From Lunularia cruciata (Eukaryota > Streptophyta > Marchantiopsida > Lunulariales > Lunulariaceae): a stretch of 64,000 bases of DNA. The notes under the pieces are model-generated. The model was not told the origin of the DNA and did not search any database. It was given only the letters and a program-made list of their open reading frames with translations. Both the position numbers and the translations under genes were made by a program. The stretch is taken from positions 62,926,911-62,990,910 of the forward strand of contig OX419760.1 of NCBI GenBank assembly GCA_948567375.1, given 5' to 3'. Positions 1 through 9,585 of this stretch are shown piece after piece. Position 1 is the first letter of the stretch. Every line of letters begins with the position of its first letter.

Positions 1-480
1 GATTTGTGCTAAGGTTGGAGTATCCACGGTATCACAGTTTGTTGCCAAGTGGATTTGCTTACTAAGCTTATCCACAAACACCACAATGGTAGTGTGTCCT
101 TGTTTTGTCTTTGGCAAGGATGTGATGAGATCCAAGCTCACATGCTCCCAACGAGCTGATGGAACGGCAAGCGGTTGAAGGAGTCCACCCGGCTTTTGAT
201 TGTTGGCCTTGTTACGTTGGCAGCTCTCACATGATTGGACAAATTCTCAAACATCCCGTGTCATGTTAGCTCACCACCATTGACGTTGGAGGGTACCCAA
301 GGTCTTGTCCACACCCATGTGACCAGCAATGGGTAAATCATGGGCTTCTTGAAGGTGCACAAGTTGAAGATCACATTTGGCTGGAACATAGATCCGGTCC
401 GCATGGAATAGAAGGCTTTCCTTGAAGGAGAAGGTGTTTTACTCCTTGTCACCAATTGTTAGCCAACCATGTACCATTTG
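1..480 (-). pseudogene. Integrase N-terminal part of element A (cut by the window edge)
   Basis: Translated on the minus strand in pieces, the segment shows an HHCC zinc-binding region ending CESCQRNKANNQKPGG, then WEHVSLDLITSLPKT and the start of the core with HTTIVVFVDKLSK. The aspartate in LDLI is the first of the integrase DDE triad. Stops and shifts occur near 250 and 480. The rest of the core lies outside the window. Confidence 0.8.
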
Positions 481-684
481 GAAGAAGGGATCTTGCTATA
501 GAGCTAACCAAAACTCATTATGAATCTTGGGATCAATTGACACCGTCGTAATTGCTACCGTGATGAGAGGAAGAGACTTCAAATCAAGTCGTTGTGATAG
601 AGCATCAGGGATGACATGGAACCGACTTGGTTTGTACTCAAGTTTGATGTTGAACAATTGGAGTTGCTCTTCCCATCAATGATG

Positions 685-996
685 TCAACTCTTCATGTGC
701 TCTAGGTGTAAGGTCTGCAACAATGGCTTGTGATCAGTTTGCATGATCACTTGTTTCCCCAAGAGATAATGCCTCCATACCTTGGTGGCATATACCATTG
801 CAAGTTGTTCCCGATCTCGAGCAAAGTAATTTCTTTCAGCTGTATTTAGTCGGCGAGACACAAAGACAATAGGATGTAGTCCATCTGGAAATTCTTGTTG
901 TAACACAGCTCCAATTGCAAAGTTAGAAGCATCAAAATCAACCACACAAGGTAGTTGAGGATCATATGGTTGAAGAATGAGTCTTGAAGACACCAT
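685..996 (-). pseudogene. RNase H domain of element A
   Basis: The stretch contains the gypsy RNase H hallmarks VDFDASNFAIGAVL (first catalytic Asp), IVFVSRRLNTAERNY (with the Glu region further on) and the TDHKPLL block. It follows the reverse transcriptase after a short connection with stops near 1000-1070. Confidence 0.9.
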
Positions 997-1305
997 ATGC
1001 TTTAACTTCTAGAATGCTTCTTCATGCTTGGTGGTCCATTGGAAGCTTGAGTTCTTTCCCAAGAGGTCAGTTAATGGTGCAGCCACGTGAGCATAATAGT
1101 GGATGAACCGTCGGTAAAAACTGGCCAATCCATTGAATGCTCATACTTTGGTAGCATCCTTTGGGGTAGGCCAATCAGTATTGGCCTTGATCTTCTCTTC
1201 TTCCATCTTGATCCCCTCTGATGAGATCTTATGACCCAAGAAGGTAACCTCCTTCTGCCAAAAAGCACACTTTGACTTCTTGTAGTAAAATTTCCACTGT
1301 CGTAG

Positions 1306-2110
1306 TCATCTTAGGACTTCTTGCACATGATTCTTGTGTTCTGCCTCTATCCTACTATAGATTAAGATATCATCTAAGAACACTACCACAGACTGATCCA
1401 ATAGTCTCTCCAACACCTGATGCATCTGATCCATGAAGACTGCTGGAGCATTAGTGAGTCCGAAAGGTAGAACTCTCCACTCAAAATGTCCATACCTTGT
1501 GCGAAAGGCAGTCTTTTGCACGTCCTCTCCTTCAATAGGAATTTGCCAATAGCCGCTACAAAGATCTAGCTTGGAAAAGTAGCGTGTTCCACTTAATTGA
1601 TCAAGCAGGTCATTGATCTTGAGGCAAAGGATATGCATTCTTCACGGTTTGCTTATTGAGCCCACGGTAATCAATATAGAAACAAAGTCCTCCATCCTTC
1701 TTTGGAACAAATAGTACCGATGCTCCCCACGGAGAGGTACTATGTTGTATGAAATCCTTCTCTAACAACTCTGTAAGTGTTGTTTGCAACTCCTCCAACT
1801 CCTTTGGTGAGAGCCGATAGATTGGTCTACTCACTGGAGTACTCCTTGGCAATAACTCGATCTTGAAGGGCATACCTTGATCAGAGGGTAATCTCTTTGG
1901 CAGATCATCCGGAAACACATCTGCAAACTCTTGAACTATTCGATCAACCGTTGCTTGATGCGGCACCTGGCCCTCCTCAGATTGTTCTTGTGCAATCGGC
2001 TTGATCCACACCGCAAATATAGACTTATCTTCCTCTAAAGCTTGCTCTATGGCTGTTTCATTAACAAACTTCTCTTCTAGGGACTCATCTCTCTTCCAAG
2101 CTTGCTCCAT
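1306..2110 (-). pseudogene. Reverse transcriptase of element A
   Basis: Typical gypsy reverse-transcriptase blocks occur in order: [29 protein letters not shown], the IDYRGLN block, the [12 protein letters not shown] block and the catalytic FLDDILIYS. The palm aspartates are kept. The frame shifts near 1610-1638, where the two open pieces overlap, so the enzyme cannot be made as one chain. Confidence 0.92.
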
Positions 2111-2164
2111 GGTTGCCTTCCTGGCAAACTTCCCATCTTGGGACTCATCTCCTCTCCAGATTTG

Positions 2165-2641
2165 CTATATGGCTACCTTCTCAACAAACTTCCCATCTTG
2201 GGATTGACTATTCTTAGGTGCCTTACTCAGAGGTGCCAGACAACCTAATCGGAAATTCCTACCTTGGTGTTGTACTTGAATTTGACGTCGGGTCCAATCG
2301 AATTGAACCTTATGACGTTCAAGCCAAGGTAGACCTAGAATGATATCATAGTGTAGAGGTGCCACTACAGATCTCATACACTCCAAATACTCCTTCCCAA
2401 TCTTGAAGGTAACAGGATGCGAGGTGCGGAATGCAGAACCTTTTCTACCATCCGCCATCATCAAACTACTTCCAATCACTGGCTTGATAGGAATACCCAA
2501 TTCCTTTGCTACTTGCATAGATATGCGATTCCTTGAACTTCCAAAATCAACCAAAATCCTACAACCCCGATTAGATATCGTACCTTGCAAGTGAAGCAAA
2601 CTTGCATAGGTCGAGCCTTCAATCCCATTAGAACTAATCAA
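2165..2641 (-). pseudogene. Aspartic protease region of element A
   Basis: The segment resembles gypsy retropepsin-like domains: the active-site stretch ILVDFGSS, a flap-side stretch and the distal IILGLPWL motif are all visible. The catalytic triplet, usually D-S/T-G, reads D-F-G here, so even before the downstream frameshift the enzyme may be inactive. It lies between gag and the reverse transcriptase, as expected. Confidence 0.8.
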
Positions 2642-2667
2642 GCTCCAAGTAGGCGGCTCAAAATCTC

Positions 2668-3567
2668 CTACTGGGATTCTTTGTTTCCCTGATCATTCTG
2701 TTCCACAAACTCCATCTGGGCAACTTGTCGAGGTCGCCCATTCTTAAGTGGACATTCAGCAATGCGATGTCCAACTTGGCGACAATAAAAGCAACCTCCA
2801 TTTTGTTGTAATCTTTCTCTATCTATTGTGCCAAGTGGTCTTCGTTGGATAGCATCAATCTCTATTGGTACCGGTTCTTCCACTTGTGGTACTGGTAGGT
2901 TTTGTGTAGGTCGAGGTCGAGACCAAGTTGTTGCAACTAAAGAATCAAAACGCTCAGCCAATTGCATGGCTTCTTCTACGTTCTGTGGCTCTTGCATGGT
3001 CACTTCCAATCTGGTTTGTGACTTCAATCCTCGCACAAATCGATCCAGAACTTCACCTTCTTGGATATCTGGAATTTGCATGATGATATTCTGAAATTGT
3101 GTGATGTAGCTTCTCATTGAGCCAATCTGCCTCAACTCCGCCACTTTATCTTGTGCAGCTCGGGTGGCATTTATAGTCAAAAATCAACCAAGTATTGCAT
3201 CCTTGAATTCTGCCCATGTCAAAATTGGTGTAACAATTTGTCGTTCCGCTCTTTCTACTCGGAATTGCCACCAAAGTTTTGCCACGCCATCCAACTTGCT
3301 AGAAGCCAAGAGAATTTGTTTCCGCTCGTCTTGAAGATTGGTGGCTTCAAAGTAATGTTCACAGTCAAACACAAAATTCTCCACTGTGCCTGGAAGATTC
3401 TTGCCTTCAAACACTTGGGTTTTAGAAATCGAATGCGATCTTCTCCATCTTGAATTGGCGCTTTGTCTATCTATTCTTGTCGTTGCTAGTCTCGTTCATC
3501 CAACAATCGAGTAAGATGCTCAATTTGTTGTTGCATTGCAAGGATAACATCCGGTATTGCCGCCATC
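2668..3567 (-). pseudogene. gag of gypsy element A
   Basis: The frame starts with ATGGCGGCAATACC at 3567 and carries a coiled-coil-like stretch, then stops. The capsid-type segment follows at 3184-3414 (with the LWWQFR motif), and a second open piece at 2668-3180 ends in a CCHC zinc knuckle of the form CFYCRQVGHRIAEC. Gag proteins package the element RNA, and the knuckle binds RNA. Stop codons near 3480 and 3180 split the frame, so this is a broken copy. Confidence 0.85.
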
Positions 3568-3821
3568 GCTACTACTCTATTCCACTACCCTCAATTTATC
3601 TAGTTGATTAACACATAGATACAACACATCCACCATTCTCCATAAGTTACAACTGGAAGTATCAAGGGTTCCTCTGACACGGTGATCATATGTAGAAAAT
3701 CCTACCCAAAGCGTGAGGTGATGAATTGTGTGAAACGATGATTTGGTAATATCTGGACATGAAAGTCCCAATGGTTTGGCGGAAGTGGATCTGGTGGTCC
3801 ATAAATTCCATCCATCCCATT

Positions 3822-3836
3822 CCTGCTCTGATACCA
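3822..3836 (-). other. Primer-binding site of element A
   Basis: The minus strand reads TGGTATCAGAGCAGG directly after the LTR. It matches the complement of the 3' end of plant initiator tRNA-Met, the usual primer of gypsy and copia elements. Confidence 0.9.
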
Positions 3837-3838
3837 AT

Positions 3839-4263
3839 GTAAAAGACCAAAACCGAGGAGAGAAATAAGAGAATGGAAACTCACATTAGGACACTTGAAT
3901 GAGGGAAAACTCCAAATGCCTAGCATGAGCTTTGGCTTTGGTATTTATAGGTAGCATACAAGGCCCTTGAGAAGCTTCTCAAGAAGCTTCCTCAAGCCGC
4001 TTTCTTAGAGTGCAAGCCAAGTTAACTAGGAAGCTTCTCAAGAAGCTTCCTTCTAGAAGCCGCCTACTTGGCGTGCAAGCTAAGCTAGTTGGAAGCTTCT
4101 AGAAGCTTCCTTCTAGAAGCTACTTACTTAAGGTGCAAGCTAAGCTAACCGGGAAGCTTCCCAAGAAGCTTCCTAGATACTTCCGGAATATTCTAGGCTA
4201 ATTTGTCTTATGTGCTACTTCGTGAGCCTGACTGACTTCGTCGCTAAACTCCATATTGTTACA
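3839..4263 (-). repeat. 5' LTR of gypsy element A
   Basis: On the plus strand the segment begins TGTAAAAGACC next to the primer-binding site and ends TATTGTTACA, giving TG...CA termini and a length of about 425 bp. A TATA-like stretch (tttataggta on the plus strand near 3950) lies about 110 bp inside the end that borders the internal region. The upstream half is made of about 3.5 imperfect 60-bp units (from 3971, 4030, 4092 and 4153), each starting GAAGCTTC. The right boundary is placed where the sequence turns into RNase H of element D. The target-site duplication cannot be checked because the other LTR is outside the window. Confidence 0.8.
3971..4193 (-). promoter_or_regulatory. Heat-shock-element array in the LTR of element A
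   Basis: Within the tandem units are alternating GAA/TTC pentamers. Positions 4092-4109 read GAA-gc-TTC-ta-GAA-gc-TTC, four perfectly spaced pentamers. Positions 4181-4193 read TTC-cg-GAA-ta-TTC, three perfectly spaced. The units at 3971 and 4030 each hold two GAAGCTTC pairs. The plant heat-shock-factor site is nGAAnnTTCnnGAAn. Activity in heat is inferred only from the site. Confidence 0.5.
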
Positions 4264-4641
4264 CATTATCTCTTAAGGAAACAAGTGATCATGCAAATCA
4301 ATAATAAACCTTTGTTGCAGATCTTACATTTGGAGTACATAAAGAGCTTTCATGATCAATGGGAGGAACAATTACAATTTTTTGACATTAAACTTGAGTA
4401 CCTAAAAGGTTCCATGTCATTCTTAATGCCATATCATGACATCTTAATTTGAAGATTTTTCTTGAACCTCCCATGATAGCAACAATCAACACAATGTTAA
4501 CTAACACAAAGGTACACGTAGTATTCTTGATTGCTTTACAACATGATCCTTTCTTCCAATTGTTGCAAAGTCATCATGTTGTGCATGATAGAGAATATGA
4601 CACTTTTTCCTTCAAGGAAAATCTTCTATTTTGTGAGACCC
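4264..4641 (+). pseudogene. RNase H end and integrase linker of element D
   Basis: The segment begins in the YLLRKQVIMQ block of RNase H and continues to the DPFFQLLQ and YDTFSFKENLLF blocks that precede the integrase zinc region. The same blocks are found in A. It stops abruptly where the B-family LTR starts at 4642. Confidence 0.85.
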
Positions 4642-5164
4642 TATAATACCATTAGCTAGACAAATTAGCTACATGTGAAAATTGGCTTGGTAATATCTTT
4701 AGAGATGTTATACATGATTTTTTAAGTAGATCAGCTAGAAGAGTCACCAAAGATGGACTTTCATGAATAGGGCAAGGCCAAAACCACACCAAAAACTTCA
4801 AATCCAATTTAGAGGCCTAAACAAAAGAATTAAGCTTCAAAAATAGGATATTACTCCCCCTCAAAGGAAAAAGGCATTGCCTTCGTCCTCCTTGTTTATC
4901 TTGTTGAGATCTTTCCAATAGTACCTTTTCCATATTGTTCTAAGCTTGCTGCAAAAAGATTTCCAAAAGATTTATTTTGGTCAAACTTGCTTGACCAACC
5001 AAGTAAGACAAGGGTAGACTTGTCACCAATCCATGTATCTAATCTAAGGATATATCTTCCTTAAAGGGGATCCTCTTTGCTATATAATAAGATAGAGTGC
5101 TCATTTGGGCCCTTGGAGTTTTTTTGGGAGTTCAAATCTTGTGTGCTTCTATCTTTAGGCTGTT
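4642..5164 (+). repeat. Family B LTR, copy 1 (single-unit type)
   Basis: Starts TATAATACCATTAGC, has the inverted W-box pair at 4979-4996 (GGTCAAACTTGCTTGACC), a TATA box at 5081-5090 (TATATAATAA) and the following GTGCTC/TTGGG block. The 3' end is decayed. Confidence 0.75.
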
Positions 5165-5386
5165 ATGGAACCAGATCTATATTCCAACTATAGGTGACCT
5201 CCCACTTAAGTAGCTTTAAGAAGCCCATGACTTACCGATTGGTGGTCATTTGGATGTGGACAAAATCTTGAGTATCCTCTAATATCAATGGTGGTGGTTG
5301 AATAAGCACAAGAAGTTTGAGAGATTGTTTGATCTTGTGAGAGTTGCCAATGCAATAAGATCACAACCAAAAATTGGGTGGACTAT

Positions 5387-6125
5387 TGTAATACCAAGGG
5401 TTAGCCATATGATCTAGATGTGAAATTCGGTTTGGTAACATCTAGAATGATGTTATACATGATGGTCAAAATAGATCAGATAGAAGTATCACCAAAAGAG
5501 TACTTCTACTAATAGGGCAGAAACCAAAATGGACTTGAGAACCTTAGAACCAATAGCTAGACATATGATTTAAAGGTGAGAATTGGTTTGGTAACATCTG
5601 GAAGGATGTTACACATGATGGACTAAACAGATCAGAAATAGGTATCACCAAAAGGGGACTTCTACTAATAGAGTAGGAACCGAAATATGTCTGAAATCTT
5701 TGAAGGCAATTTCGGAGGCCTAAACGGATGAATTAGGCCTTGAAAATGTGCAGATTCCTCTCCAACAGAAGAAAGTCTGGCCTTCCCTCCCCCCATGGTT
5801 TGTCTCGTCGAGAGCTTTCCAACGGTATCTTACTCATGTGATTCTGAGATTCCTACATGAAGATTCCCTAAAAGATTCCCTCCGGTCAAAGCTCGTTTGA
5901 CCAACCAGATAGGACCTAGACCAGACAGGTCACCCATCCAAGTAAGTAATCCAAGGTTGGAGCTTGCTGACATATCACCTATCTGTGTCCCTAATCCTAT
6001 GGTGGAGCTTCCTTGGAGGAGATCCTCTTTGTCTATATAATAAAGAGAAGGTGCTCCCTTGGGGCATCGAATGTTTGAGTGTGCAATCTGTGTTTTCTCT
6101 CTTCTCTTGTCCTTGGAGTATTACA
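5387..6125 (+). repeat. Family B LTR, copy 2 (double-unit type)
   Basis: A 739-bp segment from TGTAATACC to ATTACA. The first about 165 bp are repeated in tandem (from 5387 and again from about 5554, where the GAACCAATAGCTAGACATATG block recurs). It carries the dyad GTAACATCTGGAAGGATGTTAC, the inverted W-box pair at 5884-5902 and the TATA box at 6034. Confidence 0.85.
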
Positions 6126-7160
6126 ACTACTTCAACCACTTTCCATTCCAACTATCCAATAGAAACATGTAAATCTCAACCTCATCTCATCCTTGCCTAA
6201 AATGGATTAGAGCCATACCATCATTGTGATGTTTTGTTGATAACCTTAGTAAGCATATTCACTTGGCATCCATCGTGGATACTCCACTGTTAGCCAATAT
6301 TTACTTTGGCATTGTCTTCAAACACCATGGGATGCCAAGGGTTCTCATCTCTAAGTATAATCCTTGATTCGTTGCTAAATGTTGGCAAGCTCTCTTCAAG
6401 CTACTTGGCACGAAGCTTGCTTTGTTTATGGTCTATCATACTCAAACTAAAATGCAAACCTAACATGCAATTGTACCTTGGAAGATATGTTTTGTGTCTT
6501 TGTCAATGTTCATCAATTGGGATACTTGTCTTGTGGTTGTTGAGTTTGCTTATAGTAATTCCAAGCAAGCACCAAGTTCTCTCCCTTCTTGTTAATTGTG
6601 GGTAAGACCTAATTGTTCCAAATTCATATCTTGCTTCCTTGCCATCTCACACTCATCATTCTTCCACTTTCTTATCCATATTATCTAAATCGTTATACCA
6701 AACCAAGTCTCATCTTTGGGTTACTCAAAATTGGCAAGAGCAATATGTTGATCAACATTGTCATGATCTCACCTTTCAACTAGATGTTACTTAGATCATT
6801 TCTTGTGTTGCCTATTGACTTGCCTTGCCTAGTCATATGCGGATCCATCTTGTTTTTCATGCTTCAAAATCAAAACTCCTTGTTTTTAATCCATCTTTCT
6901 TTTCTAGTTGTGTCCAACCTCCTCTTCCTCCCATCCTTGTCAATGATCATGAGGAATATGAATTTGATCATGTACTTGCATGTTGTGACATCCCACGTAG
7001 CCACCAACAATACAAGGAATATAAGGTCCTTTATAAAGGGTATCCTTGTCTTGATGCCACATGGAAACCCTTTCTCATGTCCTTATGGACATGAGAAAAT
7101 CCAAAAAAATGACCATCCAAGAGTTGAAAGATTCCATGACAACAAGGATATCATCAACTA
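6126..7160 (+). pseudogene. Integrase core and chromodomain of element D
   Basis: The frame resumes at LQPLSIPTIQ just after the B LTR and continues through NLISSLPKM, FKHHGMPRVLIS (second catalytic region, with the usual DRDPRF changed), CWQALFKLLGTKLAL and VVEFAYSNSKQAPSS. Near 6930-7090 a chromodomain-like end is visible with EEYEFDHVLA and YKVLYKGYPCLDATW. Chromodomains steer integration toward marked chromatin. Several in-frame stops make this a pseudogene. Confidence 0.85.
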
Positions 7161-7171
7161 GCAGAAGGAGA
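7161..7171 (+). other. Polypurine tract of element D
   Basis: GCAGAAGGAGA lies directly before the 3' LTR, the expected place for the second-strand primer of a gypsy element. Confidence 0.6.
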
Positions 7172-7664
7172 CTATAAAATAATATGGAGTTCATAGACTA
7201 GTTAGCAAACAATAATAAGTTAGTAAACTAACCTAAATATAGTTAAGTGTTGTAAGAATGTTCTAAAAGCATCTAAGAAGCTTTGGGTTGAATGTTCTAG
7301 AAGCACTTTGGAAGCTTCTTAGTACATCCCAAAGATCAAGTAACTTGCATAAGGACTATCTTAGCTTGTGCACTAGGGAGACTGCTACTAGGAGAAGATA
7401 AGGACTATCTTAGCTTGTACACTAGGGAGACTGCTACTAGGAGGAAGCTTCCTTGGGTAACTTAGCTTGCACTCCAAGATGTCAACTTTGAGAGTGAAGC
7501 TTCCTTTGAAATATCTCAAGAGCCTCGTGTTGTTTTGCTATAAATACCAAAGCCCAAGCTCATGCTAAGCATTTTGAGTTTCTCTCACTTGAGCATTTCC
7601 AAGGTGACTTTCTCTTTTGATTTTCCATTCTCCTATTTCTTTCTTTGGTATTTCTTTCTTTGCA
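7172..7664 (+). repeat. 3' LTR of element D
   Basis: About 490 bp similar to the LTR of A: it begins TATAAAATAATATGGAGTT where A has TGTAACAATATGGAGTT. It contains the TATA stretch CTATAAATACCAAAGCC near 7540-7555 and the CATGCTAAGCATTTTGAG block that A also has, and ends near TTTGCA. The upstream part is rich in GAAGCTTC and contains a perfect heat-shock element at 7290-7302 (GAA-tg-TTC-ta-GAA). Ends are approximate. Confidence 0.7.
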
Positions 7665-7850
7665 AAAATAGTGCACAAAAAATCTAGAAAGGTAAAAAAT
7701 AATAAGAAAAATTTAGTTTACTGAAAATTATTTATAATTCCCTTGACCATGGAGTTGGTTCATTGTCATCCCTCAAAAAAAAGATATTTACAAAAACTAT
7801 TAGTTATACCACACAATTGTATAGTATGCACATAAATGTGAGAAGACAAG

Positions 7851-8447
7851 TGTAATACACATTAGCTAGACATAGTATCTAGAGGTGGAAACTGGCTTGG
7901 TGATATCTTGAGTGATGTTATAAATGATGTTCTAAGTAGATAAGATAGAGGTGTCACCAAATAGTACTTCCACAAATAGAACAAAGCTCAAAAACACCAA
8001 AAAAATTTAGAGCCAATTTTGGAGGTCTAAATGGATGAATCAAGCTTCAAAGAATAAAATATTTTGTACCCTTGGTAAAAATCACATTGCTCTATCGCCT
8101 CTATTTTTCTTGTCAAGAGATTTCTAACAATAACTCACCCATGTAATTTTGAGATTCCTATAAGAAGATTCCCATAGATTCCATCTAGTCAAACTTGTTT
8201 GACCAACCAAATAAGACAAGGATCAATATGTCACCAATCCATGCAACTAATCTAAGGGTGGAGCTCATTGACATGTCATAGATCCATGTATTTGATCCAA
8301 GGGTAGAGCTCACTTTGAGTGGATGCTCTTTGTTATATAATAAAGACAAGGTGCTCCTTTGGGGCATCAAAGTATTGAGGGATGAAACATTGTGTTTCTC
8401 TTGTGTTTCTCTTGGGTGCTCTCTTGTGTCTCAAATGGAAGATTACA
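7851..8447 (+). repeat. Family B LTR, copy 3 (single-unit type)
   Basis: A 597-bp segment from TGTAATAC to ATTACA with the inverted W-box pair (AGTCAAACTTGTTTGACC, 8187-8204) and a TATA box near 8334. It is followed by AAGGTATAGAAAT, a decayed primer-binding-like stretch. No partner LTR in the same orientation lies downstream, so it is a solo or deleted copy. Confidence 0.8.
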
Positions 8448-9585
8448 ACAAGGTATAGAAATTTATTTTTACTTGCAAAGTCTATTTTACTTTTTTTAGA
8501 AACTTGTGTGAATGATTACTATTACTTCAATTGCAATCTTGCACAAACAAGCCTCCAAGTTACTAATGTTGAGATTTATGTCACATACCACACTCTTAAG
8601 TTTTTTAAATGCTTGTCTATATATGTTGTACCAAACAAACCCAACATTAATAACTCTAGTAATAATCATGCCTAGTTTAGGCTCAAATTGCCTTGCAAGG
8701 ATCAACAATTCCTATACTAGCTATCAAACTAGGCTATATTACTTTCTTACAATATTAACAAGTCAATTAAGACTTGGGATAGATCATCTTTCTACTTTAG
8801 AATCCTTGTATACTAGTTTATCTATTTAGCTATTTAATTGTCCAGAGAACCTTATTAGGTCTACCTTATATTTCAGAGTAATTTGTGGTTCTTGATATGT
8901 GGAACATGGTTCAAATAGTACTACAACATACAACAAAGATAGAGGTCTAGGTTTTTAGATTTGTACATCATGTTTTAGTGATAAGAACTCAAGTCCATTT
9001 CAAGACACCAAGACCTAATATGGATATAAACTCCAGAATCTGAATTTATACCTATGCACTTATGGTGAATTTGTCTTTTTGTATCTTCTTGATAAGACTT
9101 TCCCAGTAATGCAAAAACTAGGCAAAACTTTTACTTATTCTAATAGATACATCCTCAAATGTGAGGCTTACCTTTCTAACTTGAGGAGTTTCTATTTGGC
9201 CATTTGGCACCTTTTGCCATAACTCCTTGGTTAACTAGATTCTTTGGAAAATCTTAGTCTTGTTAGAATCATCTTGATCAAGGCTTTTAGCAAAGTAAAA
9301 ATCAGCACAATGCTCTTATAATTGGGTAATTATGTCCTTCAACATTTAAAACTTCTTATGTCTTATGTCTCATTTTCAAACATGTCATCAAATTTGAATC
9401 TTGAGACTTTAATCTTCAAGTTCCAAAATTAAATTGAGAGTTTAGATTTCCAAGAGCCTTTATTGGAACAAGTAAGAGCAATGCAACATGTAATACTTGA
9501 ATCATCCACAAAAAGTCAAATTCCATTGGTCACTAAGGACAAAAAGCATCCATATGTGTGCCATAACACTTGAATGGTGAGTTGA
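8448..9585. other. AT-rich stretch without a recognisable gene
   Basis: Between two B-family LTRs of opposite orientation. No domain could be read in any frame. It may hold decayed internal sequence of either element. Confidence 0.5.

Larger units (their letters stand above)
1..4263 (-). mobile_element. Ty3/gypsy retrotransposon A (5' LTR plus gag-pol, 3' part beyond the left edge)
   Basis: Read on the minus strand the order is 5' LTR, tRNA-Met primer-binding site, gag with a zinc knuckle, protease, reverse transcriptase, RNase H and integrase, which is the Ty3/gypsy order. The integrase runs off the left edge, so the 3' LTR is not visible. Several frameshifts and stops break the reading frame (for example near 2165/2110 and 1610/1638), so the copy looks dead although its domains are easy to read. 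At 4263 the LTR ends inside the RNase H region of a related plus-strand element (D), so A is the younger insertion. The relative D encodes a chromodomain, which implies that A belongs to the chromoviruses; A's own chromodomain would lie outside the window. Confidence 0.9.
4642..6125 (+). mobile_element. Gypsy family B insertion: two LTRs with a short collapsed middle
   Basis: Two plus-strand B-family LTRs (4642 to about 5164, and 5387 to 6125) flank only about 220 bp. A decayed primer-binding-like sequence (TTATGGAACCAGATC) follows the first LTR and a G-rich tract precedes the second. No gag or pol remains. The first LTR has one copy of a 160-bp front unit and the second has two, so they may belong to two elements or to a recombined pair. 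No clear target-site duplication was seen. Confidence 0.7.
4264..7664 (+). mobile_element. Older gypsy chromovirus D, host of elements A and B
   Basis: Plus-strand pieces of the same family as A occur in element order: RNase H (4264-4440), integrase N-terminal region (4449-4641), integrase core (6126-6700), chromodomain (about 6890-7090), a purine tract and a 3' LTR. The element is cut at 4263 by A and at 4642-6125 by B-family LTRs. It is full of stops and therefore older than A. The stretch between 4641 and 6126 lacks roughly 95 residues that A still has, so DNA was lost at the B insertion. Confidence 0.85.
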
